Positions 12,069 through 24,302 of a stretch of DNA of 64,000 nt are shown here, piece after piece (position 1 is the first letter of the stretch; every line of letters begins with the position of its first letter). The translations under genes were made by a program, and so were the position numbers. The notes below the pieces were generated by a model. It was given only the letters and a program-made list of their open reading frames with translations, had not been told where the DNA came from and did not search any database. Source of the DNA: Phaeosaccion multiseriatum (Eukaryota > Ochrophyta, other classes); assembly GCA_965112735.1 (NCBI GenBank), contig OZ218952.1, positions 1,178,001 to 1,242,000 of the forward strand, given 5' to 3'.

Positions 12069-12597
12069 TCGGCCCCGTGCACGCCTAGCGGCCTAGGCCT
12101 ATTTTGGAAAATTGCCCGGCCTAGCGAGGGCTGTAGGCCCTCGGCCTATTTATAGGCCGCCTAGGCGGCGGCCTAGGCGGGGGCCGGAGGCCCGCGGCCT
12201 AGGGCAGACGCCAACTAGGCGCAGGTCCAGGGCGGGAATAAGCTCGTATGCCCCTGGGCTGGCCCGGAACCCGCCCAAGTGTCGTCAGTTTTAAGCAAAT
12301 GTATTGCATGGGATAAGTGAGGAGTAGACTTGGTTCGTGTTGTCTCTTTCCGCCTCGCTGGCCCTACGAGGAGTGCAGGCCTACAGGTGTGCTGCTACCC
12401 ACTGGCTGGGCGGCACCACGCACGCGCCCACGGTCACTGGGAGGCTGCCTAGAGGCGGGCTATAGGCCGCCTAGGGCTGAAAAGTGAGCGGCCTAGAGCG
12501 GCCGGAGGCCGCCGGCCTAGGCCTATTTCAGCCGAAGGCCGAGCGGCCTAGCGGCCTAGAGCCTAGGCCGCTAGGCGTGCACGGGGCCGATGCCCGT
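12062..12597. mobile_element. Foldback/MITE-like element with perfect 30-bp terminal inverted repeats
   Basis: The left end 12069-12098 begins TCGGCCCCGTGCACGCC and the right end 12561-12590 is its exact reverse complement over 30 bp. The flanks are TGCCTGT (12062-12068) and TGCCCGT (12591-12597), a 7-bp target-site duplication with one mismatch. The interior is packed with GCCTAGGC-type palindromes at both ends and is otherwise unremarkable. No transposase frame fits inside the 520 bp, so it would be non-autonomous. Confidence 0.8.
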
Positions 12598-12603
12598 ATT
12601 GCA

Positions 12604-14860
12604 TTACCGTAATTCATCCCGCGAGTACTCTTCAATGACCTTCCGCTGCCAGTCGGCGTCTCTCGCCCCTCCTCCTCCTCTTCCTCCTGCCCCTGTTCCT
12701 CTTCCCCCCCCCCCCCCGGACTGTGCGCTGCTGGAGAGGGCGAAGGCTCCGTCCCTCACTCTATCCGCCCAGTCGTCCTCCCAGAAGGAGCTCACGTAGG
12801 GGTGCGCAAAGGTGGAGTGTGGACAGCAAGAAGAAGAAGAAGGAGAAGACGAAGAGGGAGGAGGACGAGGAGGACAAGTAGTAGAAGGAGGAGGGGGGGG
12901 AGGAGAAGAAGAGGTGGAAGGAGGAGGAGGAGGAGGAGGAGGAGGAGAAGGAGGAGAAGTAGAAGGAGACGAAGGTGGTCCGTGGCCCTCAGCCGCAGTG
13001 GAGGCATCGGGCGGGTGTGTCCAGTAGTTCAGCGCCATATGCCCACCGCCGTCGGAGTCAGCAATCGAGGTCACCTGCGGGAAGAGGGGTGAAAGGGAGG
13101 AAGGGTTGGGGGCGAGGTGGTCCGGACAGAATCAGAGGGAAGAAGGGGTTTGCTTGGGGAGGGGCGGCTTCGTCTAATCCATCTCCTTCCCTTGTCTCCC
13201 TCCATCTGCCTCTTTCTCTCCCTCCCTCTCCTTCCCTTTCTCCCTCCATCTGCCTCTTTCTCTCCCTCTCTCTCCTTCCCTTCTCTCCCTCCATCTGCCT
13301 CCTCCTCTCCCTCCCTCTCTCTCTCTTCTCGGTCCTCTCCCTCTCACAGTCCCATTCCCTTTGCTTCTTCTCGCTCGACACAAAGAGGCACTCAAGGCTC
13401 TGCCCTGGACTGAGGAAGGAGACGAAGCCTTCACGACACCGGAGAGCCGAAGCCAGCAAGCAGCAGGAATTGACCAAAAGCACGAAAGCCCGCACCCCCC
13501 CATCCCGGTGGTGAAAGCAAAACGCTGAGCAAAGCCAAGTAACGGAAGCCCCCCCTCCTCACCTCGTGAAAGAAGCCTGCAGGCAAGTAAAGCATCTGCC
13601 CTGCCCGCACCTCTATCGTCGCTCCCGTGGCCGTTGCGAAGAGGGGAAACTGCTCCGCTATCTCGGCCTCGGAAGGCGTCCTCCCACCACCACCACCACT
13701 GCCGCTGCCACTGCTGCTGCTGCTGCTGCTGCTGCTCGCGGTGGTGGTGGTGCCTCCTCCTGAATCGGGTGCTGGCTCGGCACCGCTGCTGCCCCCGCTG
13801 CTCTCCCCCCCGTCTCCTCTCGCCTTCTTGCGAGCCTTCCCCTCCTGCGCCTCCTGCCCCTCCTGCGTGTCACTTTCATCACGCGGGTCCCCACCACCAC
13901 CACCACCACCACGTACAGCCCGATAACTCGCATCCGCTCGATCTGCACGCACGCTCGCACCCACAACGCGGCTGAAATTGTCTGGGAGGGCTTTGGTTTG
14001 CGGGGTGACGTCCACTGAATCTCCCACTCCCGACGCCCTCGCCGCTGCGCCTTCCCCCACTCCTCCCCCCCCTCCTAGCCTACCATCGATCCCGCCGTTC
14101 TCCCCTTCCTCCTCCTCCTCTTCCTCCTCCTCCTTCTCCTCCTCATCATCGTCGTCATCGTCGTCGTCTCCGTACGCACCCCCGAATCCGCCCCCCTCCT
14201 CCCCCTCACACTCGGCCTCTAGAACGGCCTCAAGAGCTTCCTCGAGCTTCTCCTCCGCCTCCTCCAGCCTCTGAGCCGCCTTCTGCCTCCTCTCGTCCAA
14301 TGCAGCAGCAGCAGCAGCCGTTGGTGATACAGCGGCACTGGCACCCGTACTGGCAATGGCGTCCGTCAGGGCCTGTTGGCACTTATCCACCTCTCTCTCC
14401 GCCTGGTCCTTGAGCTTAGCAGCGGCGACGCAGCGATCAGCGGACAGGTGGGCCCCGTCCGCCCTTGTGGGCTCGCCCCTGTAGTTGATGCGCCCATTGC
14501 AGTGTACCCTCTCCAAGTCGCCACGGGTGTACATCTTCAAAGCGTCCGCGGGACTGTAGATTCTGTTTGGGGAGGAGAGGAGAGGATGGCAGTGGATGGA
14601 TGCATGCATGGATGCGTGGGTGGACGTGGAGGCGACTCCCAGATCTCTCTCCATCTCCTTCTCCTGCTCATCATCCCCTGTTCCTTCTCATGCCTCTTCC
14701 TGCAAGATGCAGTGATTGCGTTCGATCGACGCCATCAATTTGAAGTAGCGAACGCTAATGAAGAAGGAAGCACCACCCCAAGGGGATATGACCAGCGCAC
14801 CATGCACCTTCCTCGAGTCGGTCGCCAAAGGCCCTCCTCTGTTACGCCGACAGCAGCGCC

Positions 14861-14894
<34 letters not shown>

Positions 14895-16332
14895 CGCGCG
14901 AAGCGAAGCCAAGCCCTCTCACCTGAAGCGCTTCCTCCCCCTCAGCAGGATGTAGAGATTGTCGTGGTGGTCGTGGTGAAGGCCGGAAGTGGAGGCCCCG
15001 CCCACGCCTCCCTTGTTCACGCCCATCCAGAGGTTGATGTTTTGAGGCACCAGGCCGCCCAGTAGCGAGGGGCGGAGGGGAAAGTCATCCACGAGCTCTG
15101 CCACGGGAGAGCTGATGATGGAGGGACGGCCGAGTACGTCACAGGACAAGTCCTTTGAGGGGGGGGGGCGGGACAAAGGGTTGGGGTTGGTGAGCATCAC
15201 AATGGGCGTCACACAGAGCGCGTTGGTGTGCGTGTGTGACCTCCCTTCAGTCGCTCCTGCTGGCCCCCTTCCGACGCGGCTCGGTCACTCGGTCACTCAC
15301 TCACTCTCACTTACTCACTCACTAACTCACTCACTCACTCACTCACTCACTCACTCACTCACTCACTCACTCACTCACTCACTCACTCATTCACTCACTT
15401 ACTCACTCACCCACTCAGTCACTCACTCAGTCACTGTCACTCACTCACTCACTCACACACTCACTCACTCACACACTTACTTACTCACTCACTCACTCAA
15501 TGACTCATTCACCCACCCACCAACCCACCCGCCCGCTCCGATGCATGTGTATCGGACTGCTGATAGCATTCTTGAGTCCTACACTCACTCACCTGAGTTG
15601 TGAGGTACAAGAGGTCGTTGCCCGCCTCCATGGCTTCGAGAAATCGGCCCATAGTCATGACCTTCTCCTTTCCCTGCCCGAATGGTTCCGTTGGGCTGTC
15701 GCGATACTCCACTCGGACCTTTGCTTTGCCCACCTATGGGAGGGCAATAGATTGCGCAGGAGACGAGATGCAGCCCCAGGACGACGAGAGAGGTTGGACG
15801 AAGGATCGACGAGGGAAGGGACCAGCAGCTCAACGCGAAAGGGGAGAAGCAGCAGCAGCGGATGAGGAGGAGGAGGAGAGGAGGAGGAGGAGGAGGAGGA
15901 GGAGGAGGAGGAGGAGGAGAGGAGGAGGAGGAGGAGGAGGAGGAGGAGGAGGAGGAGGAGGAGGAGGAGGAAGAGGAGGAAGAGGAGGAGGAGGAGGAGG
16001 AGGAGGAGGAGGAGGAGGACTCTCTATCGCCTCTTCGTCCCATCTCTACCACACACCTTGTCTTTCATGTAGTCGTTCGTCCACCGCCCTGCCTTCCACG
16101 CTGCTTCTCTGAGGTGCCCGTCAAGGAGCACAGGCCGCCGCTTCGCCACATACTCTCCATAGAACACCTCGGGCGTTAGGGAATCCATGTCAACGGCAGT
16201 ACCTAAGCTGTGCTCATCATCTGGGGGAATCACGTACCCACGATAGTGGTTCTCGCCTCCTTGCAGGACCTTGCCTTCTCCTGAATCCAATGAATCCAAT
16301 CCCTCCTCCCTTTTCCGTTTGCCAGTGGGCAT
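12604..16332 (-). CDS. JmjC-domain (cupin-8 type) oxygenase-like protein
   Basis: Five exons (16332-16057, 15733-15593, 15152-14923, 14562-13563, 13074-12604) close in phase to about 705 aa. The order matches JMJD7/FIH-like JmjC hydroxylases: AVDMDSLTPEVFYGEYV and KRRPVLLDG at the start, NDYMKDKVGKAKVRVEY, MTMGRFLEAM, NLWMG, the iron-binding GLHHDHHDNLYILLRGRKRF (the HxD motif), and the distal histidine in GQMLYLPAGFFHEV. Such enzymes use Fe(II) and 2-oxoglutarate to hydroxylate protein side chains. Between HxD and the last His lies an insert of roughly 280 residues that is acidic, Ser/Gly-rich and partly coiled coil, much longer than usual. The C-terminal exon has a Pro/Ser run and ends WQRKVIEEYSRDELR. 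It is divergent from PRMT9 by 227 bp. Confidence 0.85.
15282..15515 (-). repeat. (CACT)n satellite in JmjC intron
   Basis: About 230 bp of CACT repeats in the intron between exons 15733-15593 and 15152-14923. Confidence 0.9.
15862..16020 (-). repeat. (GGA)n tract in JmjC intron
   Basis: On the gene strand it is a TCC polypyrimidine array in the 323-bp intron before the acceptor at 15734. Confidence 0.9.
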
Positions 16333-16559
16333 CTTCTGCGTGACCAGCAGGAGGAGCAGGGAGCAGAAAAAAAAGGAGGGGAGCGAGAGGGGGAAGAAGG
16401 GAAGATCGCTCGCTCGTGTGTGTGTGTGTTAATTTTTCGTTGCTTCGCGCGCCAAGCCAATCAAGCCAAGGGGAAGGGCTTTATTGACTTAATTGGATTC
16501 GTGGATTCAGGATCTAAGGGTTGGCGACGGCGGGAGATGACATAATCTTTCACACTTTA
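16333..16559. promoter_or_regulatory. Divergent promoter region, JmjC / PRMT9
   Basis: 227 bp between start codons. It contains a CCAAT-like CCAATCAAG (about 16457) and TTTATTGACTTAATT (about 16480), the reverse complement of a TTAAGTCAATAAA string also seen at 11868 and 24408. Confidence 0.45.
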
Positions 16560-19500
16560 ATGCAGAGCCGAGGAGAGGAAGCGGACGAGAGCGGAAGTGA
16601 GGAAGATCATGATGATGAAGGGGTGTTGGCCGTCCGGCTGGTGCTGGCGGGGAGAGCAGCCTCTCGTGAAGGCAATTTCGGGCAGGCTGTCAACGACCAG
16701 TTCCAAGCACTGCAGCTGGTGCCGGAGTTCGCGACTGATCTGGAGGAAGACCTCTGCCTCTCTCTGGACCGCTACACGGCGGAACTCGTGAAAGCTGGCT
16801 ACAGCGAGGAGGCCTGTTGGCTCTACCGCAAAGCGCTGTCATTTGTGCCCTGCTCAAACTCATCCTTCGCCATCACGCTGAGCACGCAATTGGCAGGACT
16901 GCTCCACGCTGCTGGGAAGCAAGCGGAAGCATTGGCCACCCTCTCCTCGGTGGTAGTGGGTCAAGGGGCGGCCAATGGAGAGGAAGAGGAAGAGAGGGCG
17001 AATAGCTCGGGCGCACGTTGCAAGGAGGCCATTCGCCTGGCGAGAGAGAGCCTCGAGAATGCCAAAGCCTCTGCGTGTGAGCGGTGGCACTTCAGAATGC
17101 TCAACGACGCGAAGAGGTGCGTCGTCGTACACAGGACCAGAAGTACTCCGAGATGCCTCTCTTATGAAACATGTTGTACTTTGCGATAGGGTTACAACCA
17201 CCCCTCCTGCCTCTCTCACCCTCCACTCACATTATTCGCCACTTCTGCGGATGCCCCCTCTGTTCAGAAACGCTGCCTATGACAGTGCCATTCGGGAGGC
17301 AGTGGGGAGGGCGAAAGAGCGAGGAGTGGGTCACGTTCAAGTCCTCGACATTGGCACGGGGTAAGTGAGTGCTTTGAGTGGAAGTATTGGGCTTATGGCT
17401 TTGCAAGCCCCACCCCCGGAGTCAGTGCTTTCATCTCCATGGTATCTGTGAACGTGAGCCCCCCCTGGCCCCTCCTCAAAACGCTCTGCCATCGCTGGCC
17501 TCAAACATCCATTGCGTGCACACCCTAATGGTTTAGTATCTGTCGCCCTACCCTAATCCATTCATCTCATCTCTTTCGTCTCCCGTCTCTCGTCTCTCGT
17601 CTCTCCTCTCTCTTCTCTCTTCTTTCGCCGCCGTCGTATCTACCTGCCTACCTACCAACACACATACCGCACGCACCAAATCACAGCACAGGGCTGTTGG
17701 CCATGATGGCCGTCCGAGCGGGAGCATCCCACGTGTACGCGTGTGAGATCAACGAGGTGCTGTGCGGGGTGGCGCGGCGCTGCATCAAGCTCAACGGTAT
17801 GGAAGGGCGCATCACTGTCCTACACAAGGTCTGTTTCAGTTTTAGTTGATGTACACCAATCAGTGAATGTCAGTCAAGAAAGAATCAACATGTGGGGATA
17901 GGTCTGGTCTGTGGGCTTGAACAACGAAAGACCAGTCTGAAATGGCCCACCAATGGCCTACGAGTTCCCATTGCTCACCCTCGCAGCACGTCACTTCCTC
18001 TTGCCTCCCCTCGCGTTATTCAGTCCTCCCTAGACCTCCACTGTCGTACGGAAGGAGGACGAGGAGGAGGAGGAGATCTGCCCCCCGGTGGAGTGCACCT
18101 AATTGTGACTGAACTTGTGGACTCAGGCCTGCTGGGGGAGAGCATCGTGCCCACACTCAGGTGAGGGTTGGGTGGTTGGGTGGTTGGTTGGGTGAATGGT
18201 TGGTTCGTTGGTTGGGAATGGTTGTTTGGCTGGTCGGGGCTCCTCCTCCTTTGCAGGGCAAGGGGCGCACAGGGCAGTCTCATTTTGACATTTTCTGAGA
18301 CTCTATCTAGCCCCGCCAGCTCTTTCCCTCGATACGCACGCCTGTGCTGGCATATGTCTCATCGACGTCCTTGTGTGTGTGTGTGTGCTCTGTTTGGACA
18401 GACACGCGGTGGCGTCTGGCCTTTTGGCTCCCGGTGGGCAGGTCATCCCTTCGCATGCGGTTACTTCCGCCGCTCTGCTCGAATCTGAGGACATCCGACG
18501 GCGCTCAGCCCTCCTCCTCTCGCCTCCTGCCCCCAGGAAGAAGAAGAAGGGAAAGAAGGAGGGGGACGAGGAGGAGGAGGAGGAGGAGGAGAAAGACGCC
18601 GGTGGTGGCTGCTGTGGAAGTGGTGGAAGTGGGCAGCAGCATGGGGGGCGGCATGGGGCAAGGCATGGCAGCGACGACTCCTCCTGGTGCGGGCGTTATC
18701 TGCAAGTGCGTTTGGACGAGCACTACACTTGCGAGGCCCTCTCTCAGTTGCCCCACAGGCTGCTCACTGCACCCGCCGAGGTAGGTGGGTGGGTTTGGTG
18801 GTGTAGGCGTGTAGGTACAGTTGTTTAGAGATGAGCATTCCTCACCCCCCCCCTCCCCCTGCGGGTTTCTCCCTCCTTGTAAATTGTCCCGTCTCTCCCG
18901 TCTCTCCACAGGCCGAAATCCACTTTCTTTCATCTGAAGAAGACGCTCCACCCCCTCCTGCAGCGGTTCTTCGCGTCCTGACACCTGGCCACTTGGACGG
19001 CGTGGTGACATGGTTCACTCTCTTCCTAGACGAGGAGGGAAAACACAGGTAAATGAGAACCGTATAATATATGTACGTATGGCGCGCTCTCTCTCTCTTA
19101 CCTATCTCCTCTTTCTCTCTCTCTCTCTCCGCCCTCGGAAAACACAGGTAAATGAGAACCGTATAATATATGTACGTATGGCGCGCTCTCTCTCTCTTAC
19201 CTATCTCCTCTTTCTCTCTCTCTCTCTCCGCCCTCTCTCCCTCTCTCTCCCTTCACTCTCTAAGGATAAGCACCGCCCCACGAATGGCAACATCAGCACC
19301 ACCGCCACCACCTACCACAGAAGAGAATGGCCCTGGATGTCAGGATGTAGTCTCTGAGCAGCGGCAGCCCACTCAAGTACCCCAAGTACAGGTAGTGAGC
19401 GGCTGGGATCAGGCCATTCACTTCCTGCATGAGCCGGGCAAGCTTCTTCTTGCTCGGGGGGAGGAGGTGGTTCTCCGGCTGGGCATGGCGGGCCATTTGC

Positions 19501-20487
19501 AGGACAGCTTAACTGTCCACCTTCAGTGCTCGGCCTCAGGTGCCACGGCCTCCACCACCAACCTACCTTCGCCTTTGCCCTTGTCCTTACCCTCACCCCG
19601 TGGGTACAGCGCCACCAGGGACAGTAACTTGATACCATGTAACACGGCTATGGAGGAGGAGGAGGAGGAGGAGGAGGAGGAGGAGGAGGAGGAGGAGGAG
19701 GAGGAGGAGGAGGAGGAAAAAGAAGAAGAGAGACCAGGGGGCCAACGGGGAGGGCAAGTGGGAGGGGGGAGGGGGGGTCGAGCAGCACCGGACAAGGAGT
19801 CTGAAGAAAGTGTGGAGCTGCCTACTGCCTCGCCCCTCTTGATTGGAGAGATGGACTTTGCTATGCTCAACGATATCCCTCTGCGAGAAGCCTATCTCCG
19901 CGCTCTGATGGCCGCCACAGCAGCAACAGCAGGAGCAGGAGCAACAGCAACAGCAACAGTAGAGTCAGAGTGTCAGGACCAAGAGGGCCACGTTCACGAC
20001 AGCAGCGAGGTTCACGAGCCCAAGAACAAGGAGGAGAAGATGACGAAGGAGAAGCAGGAGCAGCAGCCCCATGGCTCTTGGCTCATGGACTTATCGGAAG
20101 GGCTAAGTGTTTCCTCAGCGATTCTGGCGGCTGCGAGTCCTGGTCTGTTGAGCGGCGGCTGTGGTGAGGGTGATGGCAAGGGGGGCGTTATATTGTGCAG
20201 CGCGTCTGAAGGAGGTGGAGGTGGAGGAGGAGAAGGAGCAGGAGGAGGGGAAGGGGGAGCAGGAGGAGGAGGAACAGAGGGAGGGGGGGAAGGGGGAAGG
20301 GGAGGAAGAAGCATCAGCAGAAGTCACGAAGCGACCGTCCGGGGAGCATTGACCAAAGCCCATCATCGGAAGGCCCGCGAGGAGCGAGGGCAGACCATGG
20401 ACAGAGAGCGAGGAGAGCGAGGCCTGCGCCCCGAGAGAGGCACTACTGACCTCTTCGTAGCGACCACCACCTCTTGTCTCACGAGGG

Positions 20488-20529
<42 letters not shown>

Positions 20530-22086
20530 TTGGTGATATAGCAGCAGCCGCAAGGGGAGGGGGGTGGGCTTCATCTCCCCATGGTCATGGTGGCGGTGAT
20601 GGTGATGGTGAAGATCTCTGCAGAGAGGGTAGCGACTCTCAAGCGGCGGCGGCAGGGGCAGCTACACCGTTGGTGCGGCAGGCGCTGCTGGAGGGAGTCA
20701 AGTTGTTGATCATGTCTGACTTTGTGGAGGGGTCTGGCCTCATCCGGCAAGGCGCGCTCAAACAGCTCGCAGATGCCCGCCTCTGCCTGCGAGCCATCGC
20801 TGCTGCATCACCAACTGCTGCTGCGTCCACAGGCGGCGATGGAGCGGCGGTCAACGCAGACAGCCGGAGGAAAGGCCAGCACGAGGACGCAGCAGCAGGG
20901 GGGATGGTCGGCGAGAACAGCAGCAGCAGCAGCAGCAGCAGTACGGACAGCAGTGGTCGCAGTTGCGGTCCTCGTCCCCATGGGTCGGGGACACGGAGGC
21001 GACGAGGCCCTCTCATCGTGCCGAGCAGAGTCACCGCCATGCTGCAAGGCCTCCAGTGCCCTTCCCTGCTCCTTCAGCACCGGGTGAGAAGAGAGAAGAG
21101 AAGAGGAAGAGAAGAGCAGACCCTGTAGCTTGTAGCATGTGTGTGTATGTGTGTGTGTCTGTGAGTGTGTGTGCGTACTTTTGCTGCGGTCTCCCTCTGT
21201 TGCATGGTTGTACTGCACACCTCAGCCTTCTTTGAGGATTCGATGCTCCTTTGTGGACAACGCATTGAACACACCATCCACTCACGCCTCCTTTGTCCTT
21301 CTTCCTTTTGTTGTTGTTGCTGTTGTTGCTCTTATTGTTTTCGTGTGTATGTGTGTGTGTGTGTGTGTGTAGGTGGACGCGGTGAACACGGTGGGCCTGG
21401 ATGTGTCTCCGATCAACGACATGGGCGTGAAGGTGCTGCAAGAGGTGCGGTTGGGATGGCACGAGGGTGAAGGCCTGCGCTCGCCTGGTGGAGAGAAGGA
21501 GCAGGGCACAAGTGGTGGTGGGGATGGTGGTGGTCTAGTCGGGCTCACAGCCGTCACAGTTGGCAGCGTCCTTGACTTGCAGCAGCAGCAGCAACAGAGG
21601 CAGGATTCAGAGGAGGAGCAAGGCGAGGCGGAGCTGCTCCTCCCACCACCGGCCGAGGTTGATCTCAAGGTGACCCAGGGGGGTGTGCTGCATGCGATAG
21701 GGCTCTGGTGGGAGATGCTGCTATTCGCCGACGATGATGACCAGGATCAGGACGGAGGAGGAGACGACAGCAGCATCTCGGTGCGGACGTGGTGTGGTGT
21801 GGCGACAACGGCGGCGGCTGCTGTTACTGCTGATGGGGCTGGCACTGCTTCTCCCCTTCCTCCTCCTCCTCCTCCTCCTGCCACTGCTCCTGCTACTGCT
21901 ACTGCGACACCTGCAACAGCAAGCAAACGTGGAGGCGTCTGCTTCGATAGCGAGGGATGGTACCGGCAGGCTGTCCTTGTGATGGACCTGCCCCCGCCGC
22001 GAGTGGCCTGCGGGCAGACGGTCCGGGTGAGCGTGTCGTGGTCGGAGGGCGAAGGCCTCTTGCTCGGACCTGCGAGGGTTCTTTGA
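16560..22086 (+). CDS. PRMT9: PRMT9-type protein arginine methyltransferase
   Basis: Exons: 16560-17116, 17268-17360, 17687-17828, about 17987-18160, 18402-18780, 18912-19048, 19265-21083 and 21373-22086. An N-terminal TPR region (YSEEACWLYRKALSFVP) precedes the PRMT7/9 junction WHFRMLNDAKRNAAYDSAI. Motif I is VLDIGTGTGLLAMM, post-I is HVYACE, and the double-E loop is VTELVDSGLLGES. The later YLQVRLDEHYT, HLDGVVTWFTLFLDEE and GWDQAIHFL belong to the beta barrel. The last exon looks like the second, degenerate methyltransferase half (VNTVGLDVSPIND, WYRQAVLVMD). PRMT9 symmetrically dimethylates splicing factor SF3B2 in animals. The join into exon 4 is one base out of phase with the obvious CAG acceptor; a missed small exon or alternative site is likely. 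Large Glu, Ala and Gly runs inflate exon 7. The start is the ATG at 16560. Confidence 0.85.
19040..19235 (+). repeat. 99-bp tandem duplication spanning a splice donor
   Basis: Two near-identical 99-bp units begin at 19040 and 19139 with AAAACACAGGTAAATGAG. Each contains the 3' end of PRMT9 exon 6 and its GT donor, so the gene now has two copies of the same donor 99 bp apart. Confidence 0.9.
19651..19716 (+). repeat. (GGA)n coding tract in PRMT9
   Basis: In the PRMT9 frame it encodes about 22 consecutive glutamates. Confidence 0.85.
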
Positions 22087-22127
22087 TGAGCGAGAGAGAG
22101 AGAGGGAGTTGTTGCCCCCTTTATTCC

Positions 22128-22292
22128 ACCCCTGATGCGCTATTGAGCTATTATATCGCCGATAGCTGCGCTATTGGCACGCATCAATAGCTGATGATAG
22201 CGTGACGGCTGATCCCTGACGCGCCATCTGCTGTCTGCTATCGCCGGCGGCCGATAGCATGCTAGAGAATGAGTCGATAGCACGTGAGGGGT
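22128..22292. repeat. GATAGC-rich dispersed repeat, copy A
   Basis: It is bounded by ACCCCTGATGCGCTAT (22128) and ATAGCACGTGAGGGGT (22277-22292), an imperfect inverted pair, with many GATAGC/GCTATC words between. Related copies lie at about 24303 and 59541. Confidence 0.65.
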
Positions 22293-22518
22293 CGTCTCCT
22301 GGTCCATATCGCGCCGGCTTAATACACTAACTTGGAGGAGGCTTTGGGGGGGGGTCGAGGCGGGGTCAGCCCCCGTGACCCTCACCAGGCGGTCCTCGTA
22401 CCAATTTCAATTTAGTGGCCCTCTTTCAAATGTTCTTCTTTCGCGAACCTCTCAAAGAGTGAGTTGTAAGCAAGCCCACAGCCCACAGCAGTGTGTGAAG
22501 CAGCAAGAGGAGGCTACC

Positions 22519-23994
22519 ATGGTTCCTGGGTCGTGGGTGCTGATCCCAGAGCTGCTCGTGTTCGTGGCTGTGGGGGTGCTGCTGCTGCTGGAGATCCTTG
22601 ACCTTAACGAGCTGATCGCGTGGGTTAGAGGATATATGGGCAGTGGGGATTTGGAGAGAGGTGGAAGTGGAAGCAGTCCTGGAGCAGAGATGCGACACCT
22701 TGTCCAGGGAGCTCTCGGGCTGTCCTGTTTCGCTCGTGCGGCGGTCATGCTGGCCGATATATTGGCCTTCGACCCTGGGGCCACCTATCGCCTCTTTCCA
22801 TGCCTCTGCTTCTTGTCCTCGTACAGCTTCATGGGTTTATTGTGGGCGCAGCTCTACTTCACGTCCATCGGGGTCAACAGTCTTTGGCTTCGTCCCGCTT
22901 TCTTATCTGGCATGGCCGTGCTCTACTTCGCCTTCTTGGTCGTGTGTATCTTTATGCTCACCTCCCCGTCAGAGAAGACTGCGCTCGCTGTCCACAAGGG
23001 CGTCTTGTACGGAAGTGGAACGGCGTACCTCGCGGTATTGGTCTTCCTTGTCTACTTTGGGGTGCGGGCGTCCATGGCGGCACAGAGAAAGGTGGAGGTG
23101 TTTCGGCGGATCCTCGCGCTCTGCGTGGTGTGCTGGGTTGTGGTTCTTGGTCGAGGAGTGCTCCTCTTGCTCTTCGCCGCCAAATACGAAAGCACCGTTG
23201 CGTTTGCGCAAGAGGAAGGCACGGCATGGTAAGTACGCTTGCCGGGCAGCTGATGTCTTCCATTCCGTTGTGATTGATTGTTTGACTTGATACTGCGAGG
23301 GGGCTCGACCTCGTAGGGATGGGAAGAGAGTTGAGTTACTTTTGAGGGAGGTTAGGAGGGGAGGAAACTTGCTCGCTAGTCAAAACTTTTTTTCGCGTTG
23401 TCGTGCTCTTACCAATTCAGCACGCAACGCACCACTTCCGTGTGAAATCTGCCATACCCCTCTCCCTGCCTCTCCCTCTCCGCCCCGACTGACTTGATTC
23501 CTCCAGGTACACACAGGAGCTGCTTATATCGGCGCTGCTGGAGGCGGTTCCCAGTGTGACCCTCTATATTCTCACCAAGCGACCCCGAAGCGCAGGCGGC
23601 GCCGGAGCTAACTCGGTGAGTGAGGGTCGTTTTGGAATATGTGGTGTGGTCAGTGAAAGTTTTCCAGCAGTGACGCTGGGCCCCTACTCAGTACTGCCGT
23701 ATCGATCGAAAAGCCAGCAAGCCACCAGCACGTGGTGTTCCGTCGCAGCCCATCCTACTCGCTGCTGCTGACGCTTCGCCTGTCCATTCACGCACTTGTT
23801 CCGCGGTTCTTCTTCCGTCTCTTCTTTTTCTTCTTCTTCCTCCTCCTTCGCTGCTGCGGCTGTAGGGCCGCGCTGCCCGCACATCAACGGGCAGCGCCTT
23901 CTTCCATCAGAAGCAACAAGTGGTAGGAGAAGGACGCTTCGCCCCGCCCTCGGCCTACGGAGCCACAGAGGGCTTCTTCGACGGGGAAAAATAA
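22519..23994 (+). CDS. Seven-helix membrane protein, possibly THH1/TOM1/TOM3 (DUF1084) type
   Basis: Three exons (22519-23228, 23507-23615, 23866-23994) close in phase to 315 aa. Hydrophobic segments suggest seven membrane helices: LIPELLVFVAVGVLLLLEIL, a helix with LVQGALGLSCFARAAVM, LFPCLCFLSSYSFMGLLWAQ, FLSGMAVLYFAFLVVCIFML, GTAYLAVLVFLVYFG, ILALCVVCWVVVLGRGVLLL and ELLISALLEAVPSVTLYIL. The LLWAQLYF phrase and the last helix followed by a basic TKRP resemble TOM1-like and GPR137-like proteins from memory, but I see no decisive motif. A short cytoplasmic tail follows (third exon). The ATG at 22519 starts the only frame that gives a clean first helix. That it is a polytopic membrane protein is secure; the family is tentative. 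Confidence 0.6.
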
Positions 23995-24059
23995 CCTCAC
24001 ACAAGCACCATACAATCCGTGCACTGAGAAAAGAGCTGCAGTGCTGTGGTGCGGGATTC

Positions 24060-24125
24060 TCGCTAGGTTGCGTCCAATGACTCGCTAGATTGGGTCCAAT
24101 CACTTGCTAGGTTGGGTCGAATCAG
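24060..24125. repeat. Three-copy 22-bp tandem repeat
   Basis: Units start at 24060, 24082 and 24104, each a variant of TCGCTAGGTTGGGTCCAATC followed by A and one more base. Confidence 0.85.
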
Positions 24126-24302
24126 ACAGCCGAGACAGGAATGGATAGTGGAGTCTGCTCATCGCAGCGTCGCCTTGGGCCTGTGTGGGTGGCCCCTCAA
24201 GGGGAGACGAGAGGCGGAAAGAAAGAAGGCGAGGGGACAAGCCTATTGCTGTCTCATCCCCGCTCCACCATACCAAGGTGTAATATATATATGAAGTATG
24301 AT

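Noticed and set aside
16521-16559. Upstream start for PRMT9
   Set aside because: The frame is open but begins with TTG; the first ATG is at 16560.
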